This document shows positions 1 through 6,586 of a stretch of DNA of 31,322 bases, piece by piece. Position 1 is the stretch's first letter; each line of letters begins with the position of its first letter. This stretch comes from CAZLGO01 sp964559295 (GTDB lineage: Archaea; Methanobacteriota; Methanobacteria; Methanobacteriales; Methanobacteriaceae): contig CAZLGO010000008.1 of NCBI GenBank assembly GCA_964559295.1, positions 1-31,322 on the forward strand, read 5' to 3'. A program made the position numbers and the translations under genes. The notes beneath the pieces are model-generated. The model was not told the origin of the DNA. It searched no databases and saw only the letters and a program-made list of their open reading frames with translations.

Positions 1-186
1 GCCAACTGCAAGTACTAAAGAGGGATCATCTTTTTTTATAGCGACTACTGATGGAAATTTGTATATGTCAAATTTATCTCCGGAAGGTTTTGCCACAACT
101 GAGTTTAGGGTTCCTAAATCGATCCCCAATGTATTGGTTATTGCCTGTTTCTTGATTTCTTCTTTCTCTTTTCTAAAAAATAACAT
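1..186 (-). CDS. MreB/DnaK-like actin-superfamily ATPase, N-terminal fragment
   Basis: The gene runs off the left edge, so only the first 62 codons are visible. The N-terminus is a short charged stretch followed by GIDLGTLNSVVAKPSG, which is the phosphate-1 motif of the actin/Hsp70/MreB ATPase fold. It continues with FPSVVAIKKDD and LVLAVG, the order seen in MreB (PSVVAI then VLAVG). The family polymerises or changes shape with ATP; MreB-type members organise the cell envelope. An AAAGGAGG ribosome binding site at 193-200 fits the ATG at 184-186; a nearer ATG at 189-191 is out of frame. The gene starts one base after the stop of the upstream gene, so the two are almost certainly co-transcribed. 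A DnaK-like protein cannot be excluded from so short a fragment. Confidence 0.72.
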   Translation of the reverse strand, partial: MLFFRKEKEEIKKQAITNTLGIDLGTLNSVVAKPSGDKFDIYKFPSVVAIKKDDPSLVLAVG

Positions 187-187
187 T

Positions 188-820
188 TCATTCCTCCTTT
201 ACAATCTCTTTAAATTCTAATGCAAATATTTTATTTGATTTTGCGATTTTATTGATTTTCTCTATATGTTCTTTTTCTGTGGATATTAAAAGTGTTGCTA
301 AAACAACATCTGCCATCTTCAGCAGAGGATCAACAATATTTTGGATGATCTTCGGCAGAGAGTTTGTCATATAAACATCGGTTTCTATAAAACCGGTTGT
401 TTTGTCTTCTATGATAACAGAAAACTTAACATCACTTTTTCCAACATCTCCAATAAATTTTTTCATGGAGGTATCAGGTCCTATCATCAACATTAGATTG
501 GGTTCATTTTTTATGTAATAGGGTGCTATCTTCAGATAAGCACCTCCATTCTCTTTACATAGAAGACTCAGATCCCTTATTTTGTTTGTATCACCATACA
601 ACATGATAAAATCAAATTTTTTTGTTACGAATAGCTCTTTTATAGTAATATGTTCTCTACATAAAATTTTTACTCTCTCTTTGGCTAATATGGCATCGTA
701 TGCAACGTTGTTGATCATATCTTCGTTACCAGCAATTACACACCATATTTTATCTGAATCCTGTATGGTGGAGATCTGCGCTGCCTTTCTTAAAACTTTT
801 ATTTTGCCTTCTATCATCAT
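188..820 (-). CDS. Hypothetical protein co-transcribed with an actin-like ATPase
   Basis: This 210-residue soluble protein is not one I recognise. It has no signal peptide or membrane span. It alternates hydrophobic beta-like strands (KIWCVIAGNED, FDFIMLYGD, NLMLMIGPD, DVVLATLLIST) with charged helices, as in a Rossmann-like or receiver-like alpha/beta fold, but no catalytic motif is evident. It starts at ATG 818-820 (a second in-frame ATG follows at 815-817) and has only a weak ribosome binding site. Its stop lies one base before the actin-like gene, so it may be a partner or regulator of that ATPase. This is inference from position only. Confidence 0.7.
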   Translation of the reverse strand: MMIEGKIKVLRKAAQISTIQDSDKIWCVIAGNEDMINNVAYDAILAKERVKILCREHITIKELFVTKKFDFIMLYGDTNKIRDLSLLCKENGGAYLKIAPYYIKNEPNLMLMIGPDTSMKKFIGDVGKSDVKFSVIIEDKTTGFIETDVYMTNSLPKIIQNIVDPLLKMADVVLATLLISTEKEHIEKINKIAKSNKIFALEFKEIVKEE

Positions 821-857
821 ACCACGTCTTCTGCTTGAGACAGATTCATATGATAAT

Positions 858-866
858 CTTTATATC
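858..866 (-). promoter_or_regulatory. TATA-box candidate for the 820-1 operon
   Basis: On the minus strand this reads GATATAAAG. It lies about 40 bases upstream of the ATG at 820, which would put a transcription start near 836 and leave a leader of roughly 16 bases. Archaeal promoters carry such a box about 25 bases before the start of transcription. Confidence 0.4.
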
Positions 867-933
867 AAAACCCATATTTTAAATAATGCTGTGACAATTA
901 TAGTATAGGAGTTATATAAACTTTTACAAAAGG

Positions 934-1193
934 ATGATTCCAAACATCCTTCATGAAAAGGGCTGTGAAAAATCCATTAAGGTTCGAGCACCAACCAAAC
1001 CTTGGACCCAACCCTGATAAATGTTGGCATATCAGGTGGGTAAAGATATTATCATGGCGGATGTTACTGCACTGTCCATGAAAGATCCAGAAGATTAACA
1101 AATAAGATTAGTGGGATGATCCAATCTCTTATTGCTGCAGTAACCTTAGTCTCATCTGGTAAGCAAGAAGCTTTGGTATACAGAAGTACGTGA
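934..1193 (+). pseudogene. Probable decayed coding remnant, family unknown
   Basis: This stretch has no intact gene but reads protein-like in shifting plus-strand frames. From ATG 934 there are 27 codons ending in two adjacent stops near 1015. The same frame later gives MADVTALSMKDPED, then stops near 1098. A shift of frame gives KISGMIQSLIAAV and LVSSGKQEALVYRST, ending at 1193 inside the start of the next gene. A TATA-like TTATATAAA at 912-920 precedes it. I could not assign a family. It may instead be a chance run of open codons, so confidence is low. Confidence 0.3.
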
Positions 1194-1861
1194 TTGTTAT
1201 GTTCGTTCAAGGGACCATAAAAAAAGCTGGAATTTTGTTAACATTATCTTTTTTTCCTTTATTCTTAGGTTATTTTTGGTTAAGTTTTGTTTTAGCATCT
1301 TTTACCACTTTCATGATACAGTTTTTCAGAGATCCAAAAAGAAAAGCGCCTTCCGAAGATAATATAATAGTAGCGCCTGCAGACGGGAGGATCCTAAAAG
1401 GCAGAATTGACAAAATAAAAACTGTTACTTACGATGAGCCATTGATGAGCCATGTATTAGAAGAAGGGCAGAAAGGAATTCTTATAAGCACTTTCATGTC
1501 ACCTTTTGATGTACATGTTAACAGAGTACCTGTCTCAGGAAAAGTTACGAAAAGTGAATATTATCCTGGCAAATTCAAACTTGCATGGAAGAGTATACAA
1601 AAGGAAAATGAAAAGAATTTGATAGTTATAGATTCAAAATACGGAAAAGTAGGAGTAGTTCAGATAGCAGGTTTTATAGCAAGACGCATAATACAGTATA
1701 TTAAGGTAGGAGATATGGTTCAAATAGGCGAGAAGTTAGGCATGATAAAATTTGGATCTCGCGTGGATCTTATACTTCCATATGAAAACTGTAGATTAAT
1801 GGTTAGAGAGGGTGAAAAACCAAAGGCTGGGGAAACCATCGTTGCTAAAATGATTGGCTGA
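1190..1861 (+). CDS. asd: Archaetidylserine decarboxylase (PSD-related)
   Basis: The enzyme removes the serine carboxyl group of archaetidylserine to give archaetidylethanolamine, at the cytoplasmic membrane. The 223-residue protein has an N-terminal membrane segment (about residues 10-45), the FFRDP and VAPADGRI motifs, and MSPFDVHVNRVPVSG, all typical of the short (type A-like) decarboxylases. The self-cleavage site is GS at residues 189-190 (KFGSRVDL), where the serine becomes the pyruvoyl cofactor. The open frame begins at GTG 1190; an ATG at 1199 is an equally good start, since no clear ribosome binding site decides between them. The archaetidylserine synthase gene follows after 16 bases, giving the two-step pathway in one transcript. 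Confidence 0.93.
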   Translation: MIVMFVQGTIKKAGILLTLSFFPLFLGYFWLSFVLASFTTFMIQFFRDPKRKAPSEDNIIVAPADGRILKGRIDKIKTVTYDEPLMSHVLEEGQKGILISTFMSPFDVHVNRVPVSGKVTKSEYYPGKFKLAWKSIQKENEKNLIVIDSKYGKVGVVQIAGFIARRIIQYIKVGDMVQIGEKLGMIKFGSRVDLILPYENCRLMVREGEKPKAGETIVAKMIG

Positions 1862-1877
1862 CAAAGGGGCATATAAT

Positions 1878-2582
1878 ATGAACATCAGATACTATGTATC
1901 CTTGGCAGATTTATTTTCACTTTCCAATGCCTCTTTTGGATTTTTGTCCATCATGATGGTGACGGTGGGTAATCTCGTGCTTGCTGCTAAATTCATGTTA
2001 ATAGCAGTAATATTTGATTCTGTAGATGGATGGATAGCAAGAAAAACAAAAAGAGAAAATAAATTTGAATTTGGAAAAAATGTTGATTCTCTTTCTGATA
2101 TAGTGTCTTTCGGTGTTGCTCCTGGAATGCTTTTGTATTCATCATGCATATCATATCATATACCTTACCTTAATACACTCGTAGCTCTTCTTATAGTTAT
2201 ATGTGGGATATTAAGATTAGCAAGGTTCAATGTACTCGTTCAGGGAGAGAATTTTGTAGGGTTGCCTATTCCATCAGCAGCTTTGATATTGGCTTCTTTT
2301 TATCTTTCAGGACTTTTTAGGAGGGACGTATCACTCGTCATTATGACGATAGTATCTATACTTATGATTAGCACCATTCAATATCCGAAAATTAAGGGAG
2401 GTAAGACTGTGACAATTGGTGCTATGTTGGTTGTTGCAACATGCCTACCCCAAAGTATTTTATCTCCTGTTGCAGACATTCCAGCGAAACTTTTATTTAC
2501 TATAACATTATTATATCTATTGATAGTGCCATTTAGGGGTTTATGCACCAAACTTTTAAGAAGTGGTCCAGATGTTAGATAA
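1878..2582 (+). CDS. pssA: Archaetidylserine synthase (CDP-archaeol:serine transferase)
   Basis: It transfers serine onto CDP-archaeol, releasing CMP and making archaetidylserine in the membrane. The CDP-alcohol phosphatidyltransferase signature is complete: DSVDGWIAR followed by FGKNVDSLSD, giving the pattern DxxDGxxAR...G...D...D. About six to seven hydrophobic spans follow, as expected for the family. ATG 1878 is preferred over an upstream in-frame TTG at 1854 because an AGGGG lies ten bases before it and the TTG overlaps the preceding gene. The 3' end overlaps the next gene by 11 bases. Substrate choice (serine rather than inositol) is inferred from the adjacent decarboxylase. Confidence 0.92.
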   Translation: MNIRYYVSLADLFSLSNASFGFLSIMMVTVGNLVLAAKFMLIAVIFDSVDGWIARKTKRENKFEFGKNVDSLSDIVSFGVAPGMLLYSSCISYHIPYLNTLVALLIVICGILRLARFNVLVQGENFVGLPIPSAALILASFYLSGLFRRDVSLVIMTIVSILMISTIQYPKIKGGKTVTIGAMLVVATCLPQSILSPVADIPAKLLFTITLLYLLIVPFRGLCTKLLRSGPDVR

Positions 2583-3822
2583 AATATTGGGAAAAAAGAA
2601 TGACGATAAGAAAGTTGCCCCCCTTGATCTTCGTAAGAATGAAAAGAAAGGGCCTAACATTGGTGACCGCCTTAAGGACGTGGTAGGTAAAATAACAAAG
2701 AAGAAAAAAGAAAAAAAGGAAGAAAAACCAAAAAAGAAAATAGTTCCGTCCGAGAAAAAAATGCCAAGACCTATCCCAAAACCTAAGGCAAAACCAATTG
2801 AGAAAGCCAGATTAAGACCTACTCCAAAAAAACCAGAAAGATTGAGAAGAAGAATTCCAGAAGAAGACCGAAGGACACTTATAGGAGCAGCTGTTTTTGG
2901 TCTTATACTCATATTAGTTGTAGGATCAGGTTATTATTTTTTGGTTTATCAACCTTATCAAGAAACGCTGCAGAATGCAAAAGCAATGAAGCTTAATGAA
3001 TTAGAATCGTACTTTAAAGGACCTTTAGCCTTGGATCCAAGAAAACAAGCTCTTTTAGCTGAAATTGAAGGTGCAAGTACGCCTGATGAGGCACTTGCAG
3101 TAGATGTATTAGGACCTGCAACAGAGGCTTGGCGCGAGTATCAGACCCGACAGGTCAAGACAAAAAAAGACAGATATGGAAGGATCATGGTGGTCTATGC
3201 TGCAAGTAGTAAAAAGCGCGTGATGATGAAGGTGGAGGATGCTCTAAAACTTGTCAATGAGGCTGATGCAAGTGTCCTGGCCAATATGGAAATACAAACT
3301 CCTGACACCGTGGCTGTTCCTATAATGATATCGAGATTACAGGCAGCAGGAGGTTTGGTAACTGTTGGAAACATGGTTGATGTGTATTTAAAAGGTGGTA
3401 ACGAAACATCTCCCAAAATAGGTGGAGCGACGGTATTGGCAATTCTAAGGGCAAAAGAAAGCGGTGCTATAGATGCCAAGTCCCTGCAAACAAGGAAAAT
3501 GACGGTTGACGAACTAATATCCGTTATTGAAAGAGAACAAGCTTCATCACAGGACGTTGAACAGCTTCTAAGAGCGGCTGCTGCTGGAGGATGGAATGAA
3601 GCAGAAGTGAGAGCATTGTTAGAAAAATATGGATGGAAATTATCAGATTTCGAGAGAGTTTCAAACCTTGGTGAACTTGATGCCCAGTACCTTCTCCTAT
3701 TAGAAATTCCAAGGGAAGACGTTCCATTCCTAATACAAAACATGGATAAAATAATACTGACAGTGCCAACGCAGCAAGCACCGACTTGGATGATCAGAGA
3801 ACTTCAATCTATATATGGATAA
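2572..3822 (+). CDS. DUF515-like single-pass membrane protein with large external domain
   Basis: The 416-residue protein has a very basic, Lys/Pro-rich cytoplasmic tail (about residues 1-100), one transmembrane helix (about 102-126, LIGAAVFGLILILVVGSGYY) and an external domain of about 290 residues. Within the external part, VAVPIMISRLQAAGGLVTVGNMVDVYL and the following GATVLAILR resemble the SAF-type domain of CpaB pilus proteins, here at about 245-295. The layout fits my memory of archaeal DUF515 proteins; no function is known to me. The start is ATG 2572 or the GTG at 2563, both inside the end of pssA. Its place between lipid and sortase genes suggests a role in envelope assembly, possibly as a scaffold. 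That role is inference. Confidence 0.8.
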   Translation: MLDKILGKKNDDKKVAPLDLRKNEKKGPNIGDRLKDVVGKITKKKKEKKEEKPKKKIVPSEKKMPRPIPKPKAKPIEKARLRPTPKKPERLRRRIPEEDRRTLIGAAVFGLILILVVGSGYYFLVYQPYQETLQNAKAMKLNELESYFKGPLALDPRKQALLAEIEGASTPDEALAVDVLGPATEAWREYQTRQVKTKKDRYGRIMVVYAASSKKRVMMKVEDALKLVNEADASVLANMEIQTPDTVAVPIMISRLQAAGGLVTVGNMVDVYLKGGNETSPKIGGATVLAILRAKESGAIDAKSLQTRKMTVDELISVIEREQASSQDVEQLLRAAAAGGWNEAEVRALLEKYGWKLSDFERVSNLGELDAQYLLLLEIPREDVPFLIQNMDKIILTVPTQQAPTWMIRELQSIYG

Positions 3823-3873
3823 AAGGGGATTCTATTAAGGTTTTATTGCAATAAGTTGTTAGGGGGTTAAAAA

Positions 3874-4815
3874 ATGGGATTAGATAAGATTTGTATTGTT
3901 TTGGCGGTGTTGTTTGTATTTGTGGGTGTCGCATGCGGACAAGCACCTAATCAGACAGGTGGAGCGGAAAAGTGGATAAAGGAAAATCCGGAATATACAA
4001 GTGTGAGGATAACGGGACTCACAACAACTATACATATACATGTAAAAAATAACAAAGATCACGTTCAGTACTTCAAAATAAGTCAGAAATATTTTATGAA
4101 AGGCACTAACGATACAGTAGATTGGGTTATAGACTGGACTGATCCTCCTGCCGTTAAGATGGTAAAATCAGTATATCCAGAGGCACCTTTATCAGGAGAT
4201 TATGGGTGGGAAATCCAGTCTGGACAAACAAGGGAAATAAGTTTCAAACTTAATGCCATTGGACGTTTAGGTGACATACCTTCGTATATAGGAAATCTGG
4301 ATTCTCAAAATAATACATATTGGCCACTAATACCAGAACCTGGTTTATTTGCCTCATGGTTCCATCCAAATGAACTTGAGATGTTAAACCCAAATTTAGA
4401 TCTGAAACTCTGGAGAGGTACTTTCACATTCACCGTCACCAATGTGGATAGAAGTAACAAAAGAGTAGCAGGAATTGTAAGAGCACCTATAGTACCCTTA
4501 GATTCAAAACTTACTTACTACAATTATCAAAGTATAGCATTTATAGACAAGGATTTCGTTAATGCAAATACTATAGCATGGAATATTCATTTAAATCCAG
4601 GAGAGAGTAAAACCTTCATATACACATATGAATGGCCATATCAGCCGACAGCACAGTCAGAAACACGTGGTGCACTATCAGGTCAGATCCCAACAACATG
4701 TGCAGCTACGACTCCTACAGTACCTACTAAAGAAACCGGTGTACCTTATGGCTTGTTTATAATAGGGGCAATTATAACTGGCGCCGGAGTAGTTTACGCT
4801 AAGTTTATGAGATAA
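3874..4815 (+). CDS. Secreted protein with C-terminal sorting-signal-like tail
   Basis: The 313-residue protein has a signal peptide (about residues 1-22, ending near VACG-QAP) and an external beta-rich domain with repeated Thr, Asn and aromatic residues and several NxT/S sequons. The C-terminus has three parts: a Thr/Pro-rich stretch with PTKETG at 284-289, a hydrophobic span at 290-309, and the short basic tail KFMR. This is the layout of a cell-wall sorting signal or of a plain C-terminal anchor. The sortase gene starts 11 bases downstream, which favours the first reading. An AGGGGG ribosome binding site precedes ATG 3874. The folded domain belongs to no family I recognise. Cys21 sits in a poor lipobox (GVAC), so a lipoprotein is possible but less likely. 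Confidence 0.82.
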   Translation: MGLDKICIVLAVLFVFVGVACGQAPNQTGGAEKWIKENPEYTSVRITGLTTTIHIHVKNNKDHVQYFKISQKYFMKGTNDTVDWVIDWTDPPAVKMVKSVYPEAPLSGDYGWEIQSGQTREISFKLNAIGRLGDIPSYIGNLDSQNNTYWPLIPEPGLFASWFHPNELEMLNPNLDLKLWRGTFTFTVTNVDRSNKRVAGIVRAPIVPLDSKLTYYNYQSIAFIDKDFVNANTIAWNIHLNPGESKTFIYTYEWPYQPTAQSETRGALSGQIPTTCAATTPTVPTKETGVPYGLFIIGAIITGAGVVYAKFMR

Positions 4816-4826
4816 CAAAGATCCAC

Positions 4827-5549
4827 ATGAAACTTTCAACTTTTTTTGTGGTAGCTGGGATGTTCATCATCTCCCTTTATTTTTTAATTGATGTGAATTA
4901 CTATGCGTCTACTCAGAGCATCAGCGAAAACAAGACAGATACGCCCTATCTTAAGATACCCAAAATAGGTGTTAATGAAAACATAAACAACAAATCAACA
5001 TCCTATGGCATATATCACGAACCAAAATCTGCAAAACCTGGTTTTGGAACAGTAATTTTGTTTGGCCACAGGACACTTTATGGATCTCCATTTTTAGAGC
5101 TTGATAGACTCAAAAAAGGTGACAATATAACCATAGAGTGGCCTGGAATAGGAAATGTGGAATATAGTGTAGTGAGATCTTTTATAGTGCCATCGTCCTA
5201 TAGACTGTCTGTTGAGGAGGGCAAGGTTCTTTTCCTCGTTACCTGTTATCCATTGGGATCAACGGAAAAAAGATTGATTATAGAAGCTAAAGAGGAAAAA
5301 ATATATCCCATCCAAAATAAAAGGACGGAAAATAATACAAAAAAATATTATGCCCTTTTTTTGATAGCCATTTTTTTTATAGCAGGATTATCTTTAAGTT
5401 ACATTTATCCTGTGGACGAAGATAAAATAATAATATTCTTATCCACGGTTGCTTTCACGCTTTTTTTAATCTTTGGATTTATTTTTCCGATCCCTCCAGA
5501 TTATATTGCATCAAAGTTATCTCAGATAAGCAGCTTTTTAGGTGGTTAG
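4827..5549 (+). CDS. Sortase, class E-like, with C-terminal membrane spans
   Basis: Sortases are membrane transpeptidases that cut a C-terminal signal and join the protein to an amine. The 240-residue protein has an N-terminal membrane helix (about 4-22), the sortase beta-barrel (about 40-155) and two C-terminal spans (about 174-192 and 200-220). The catalytic triad can be read: His81 in FGHRTLYGSPF, Cys140 in FLVTCYPLGS and Arg149 in TEKRLII. Entry motifs LKIPKIGV and GTVILFGH are also typical. The likely substrate is encoded immediately upstream. The extra C-terminal spans are a feature of several archaeal sortases. The ribosome binding site is weak, consistent with translation coupled to the gene before it. 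Confidence 0.92.
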   Translation: MKLSTFFVVAGMFIISLYFLIDVNYYASTQSISENKTDTPYLKIPKIGVNENINNKSTSYGIYHEPKSAKPGFGTVILFGHRTLYGSPFLELDRLKKGDNITIEWPGIGNVEYSVVRSFIVPSSYRLSVEEGKVLFLVTCYPLGSTEKRLIIEAKEEKIYPIQNKRTENNTKKYYALFLIAIFFIAGLSLSYIYPVDEDKIIIFLSTVAFTLFLIFGFIFPIPPDYIASKLSQISSFLGG

Positions 5550-5918
5550 ATGGATGTAGATGAAAAATACTTTAAAAGTATCTCAAAAAGAGAGCGGGCA
5601 ATTTTTGAGGGAGCAATCACAATGGGAGCACTGTTTCATCAGTTTGTTGGAACTCCAGTAAGCCTTGATAATGTAGATATATTAGAAAAATCCATAAAAA
5701 AAGCAATGGAACTTCAACCTTGCATAGAAGAGGTTGAAATTAAAATAGACAGGAAAATGCTCGCTGATAAGAAAAGCCAATATAACTACGTATCTTTAAC
5801 TGGAGATATGATGGATGTGAGGGTAATTTCAGATTATCAAGGTAAAAAGACTGTTATAAGAATGAAATATATAGAAAGTCTTAAATATCCTCTAATGTAC
5901 GTTGAGGATGTAAGATAA
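5550..5918 (+). CDS. mptD: Dihydroneopterin aldolase, archaeal MptD family
   Basis: MptD cleaves 7,8-dihydroneopterin to 6-hydroxymethyl-7,8-dihydropterin and glycolaldehyde, an early step toward tetrahydromethanopterin. The 122-residue length and the N-terminal run ERAIFEGAITMGALFHQFVG, followed by TPVSL, match the archaeal family formerly called DUF372, which is unrelated in sequence to bacterial FolB. The ATG directly follows the sortase stop, and the ribosome binding site (AGGTGG) is inside the sortase's last codons, so translation is coupled. Its presence implies a methanopterin-type C1 carrier. Its function does not obviously relate to the sortase; the linkage may be only operonic. Confidence 0.87.
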   Translation: MDVDEKYFKSISKRERAIFEGAITMGALFHQFVGTPVSLDNVDILEKSIKKAMELQPCIEEVEIKIDRKMLADKKSQYNYVSLTGDMMDVRVISDYQGKKTVIRMKYIESLKYPLMYVEDVR

Positions 5919-5920
5919 GG

Positions 5921-5927
5921 TTTTTTT
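5921..5927 (+). terminator. T-tract terminator candidate after mptD
   Basis: Seven consecutive T residues follow the mptD stop by two bases. Archaeal RNA polymerase terminates on such U-runs without needing a hairpin. The tract overlaps the end of the convergent gene at 5926. Confidence 0.4.
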
Positions 5928-6279
5928 AAAATTCAGTTGAATTGGAATTGTTTTGATTATTTGCTGGGATTTCGATGTCTGTCTGATCCAAATTTTGCCC
6001 CTGTTCCTCTTGGTTTTTTTGAGGATTTCCTATATAGGTGACTCCTGTGTTTTGTGTCATAGGTGATGTTGAGATAGATCTATCTATTGATTGTTCATTT
6101 GTGGTCATATAATACTGTGGGACGTCCTGAAGACTAAATCTGGACGGTAGCGACATCTTTATGTTTGGGCTGCTGCTGATTATCATTTTTGTAACCAGAC
6201 CACTTCCAAATGCAATTAAAGATACAAGAAAAACTACAGCAACCTTTCCACTTGAACCAGCGAGCATGATTATCAACAT
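5926..6279 (-). CDS. Small single-span membrane protein, hypothetical
   Basis: The 117-residue protein has one hydrophobic helix (about residues 11-33, VAVVFLVSLIAFGSGLVTKM). The remainder is low-complexity and rich in Asn, Gln, Ser and Thr, as in exposed extracytoplasmic linkers. No family is recognised. The N-terminus could be a signal anchor or an uncleaved signal peptide. A TATA-like box about 24 bases upstream suggests the mRNA starts at or near ATG 6279; ATG at codon 5 is an alternative. It is convergent with mptD and divergent from kor. Confidence 0.62.
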   Translation of the reverse strand: MLIIMLAGSSGKVAVVFLVSLIAFGSGLVTKMIISSSPNIKMSLPSRFSLQDVPQYYMTTNEQSIDRSISTSPMTQNTGVTYIGNPQKNQEEQGQNLDQTDIEIPANNQNNSNSTEF

Positions 6280-6295
6280 TATTATGTTGTCCTTT

Positions 6296-6307
6296 GTTTA
6301 AATATTT
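6296..6307 (-). promoter_or_regulatory. TATA-box candidate for the 6279 gene
   Basis: The minus strand reads AAATATTTAAAC. Its centre lies about 24 bases before ATG 6279, so the transcript would be leaderless or nearly so. Confidence 0.4.
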
Positions 6308-6338
6308 ATGTCAGTACAGTTGATCCACAAGCATAGCA

Positions 6339-6346
6339 TTTAAATT
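6339..6346 (+). promoter_or_regulatory. TATA-box candidate for the kor-sucC operon
   Basis: TTTAAATT lies about 40 bases before the korD ATG. Transcription would begin near 6368, and the short leader would contain the AAAGGAAG ribosome binding site. Confidence 0.42.
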
Positions 6347-6382
6347 GCAATATTCTAAACCTAATAAAAGGAAGACGAGCCT

Positions 6383-6586
6383 ATGATAACCATAGACCAA
6401 GAACTATGTAAGGGATGCGATATATGCATCGAGTTTTGTCCAAGGAAGGTTTATGAAAAATCAGACACCATGAACAGGAGGGGAATTTATCCTCCTCTTC
6501 CAACAGGTGAGGATGAATGTACAAGGTGTGATATATGTGTTTTGATGTGTCCAGATCAAGCAATAGGCATGAGTGAAAAAAAATGA
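6383..6586 (+). CDS. korD: 2-oxoglutarate:ferredoxin oxidoreductase, delta (ferredoxin) subunit
   Basis: A 67-residue two-cluster ferredoxin with CKGCDICIEFCP and CTRCDICVLMCP, each binding one 4Fe-4S centre. In the KorDABC enzyme it passes electrons between the thiamine diphosphate site and external ferredoxin. It begins the operon, with AAAGGAAG about eight bases before ATG 6383. Its stop overlaps the korA start by four bases (ATGA). Confidence 0.93.
   Translation: MITIDQELCKGCDICIEFCPRKVYEKSDTMNRRGIYPPLPTGEDECTRCDICVLMCPDQAIGMSEKK

Noticed and set aside
582..908. Plus-strand open frame opposite the 188-820 gene
   Set aside because: It is an antisense shadow; the minus-strand gene has coding-like composition, a promoter candidate and a coupled downstream gene.
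981..988. GGTTCGAGC resembling a tRNA T-loop
   Set aside because: The flanking bases do not form the five-pair T-stem, and no acceptor or anticodon arm can be drawn around it.
898..1101. Minus-strand open frame of 67 codons
   Set aside because: It has no ribosome binding site and an atypical composition rich in Cys, Trp and His; plus-strand frames over the same bases look more protein-like.
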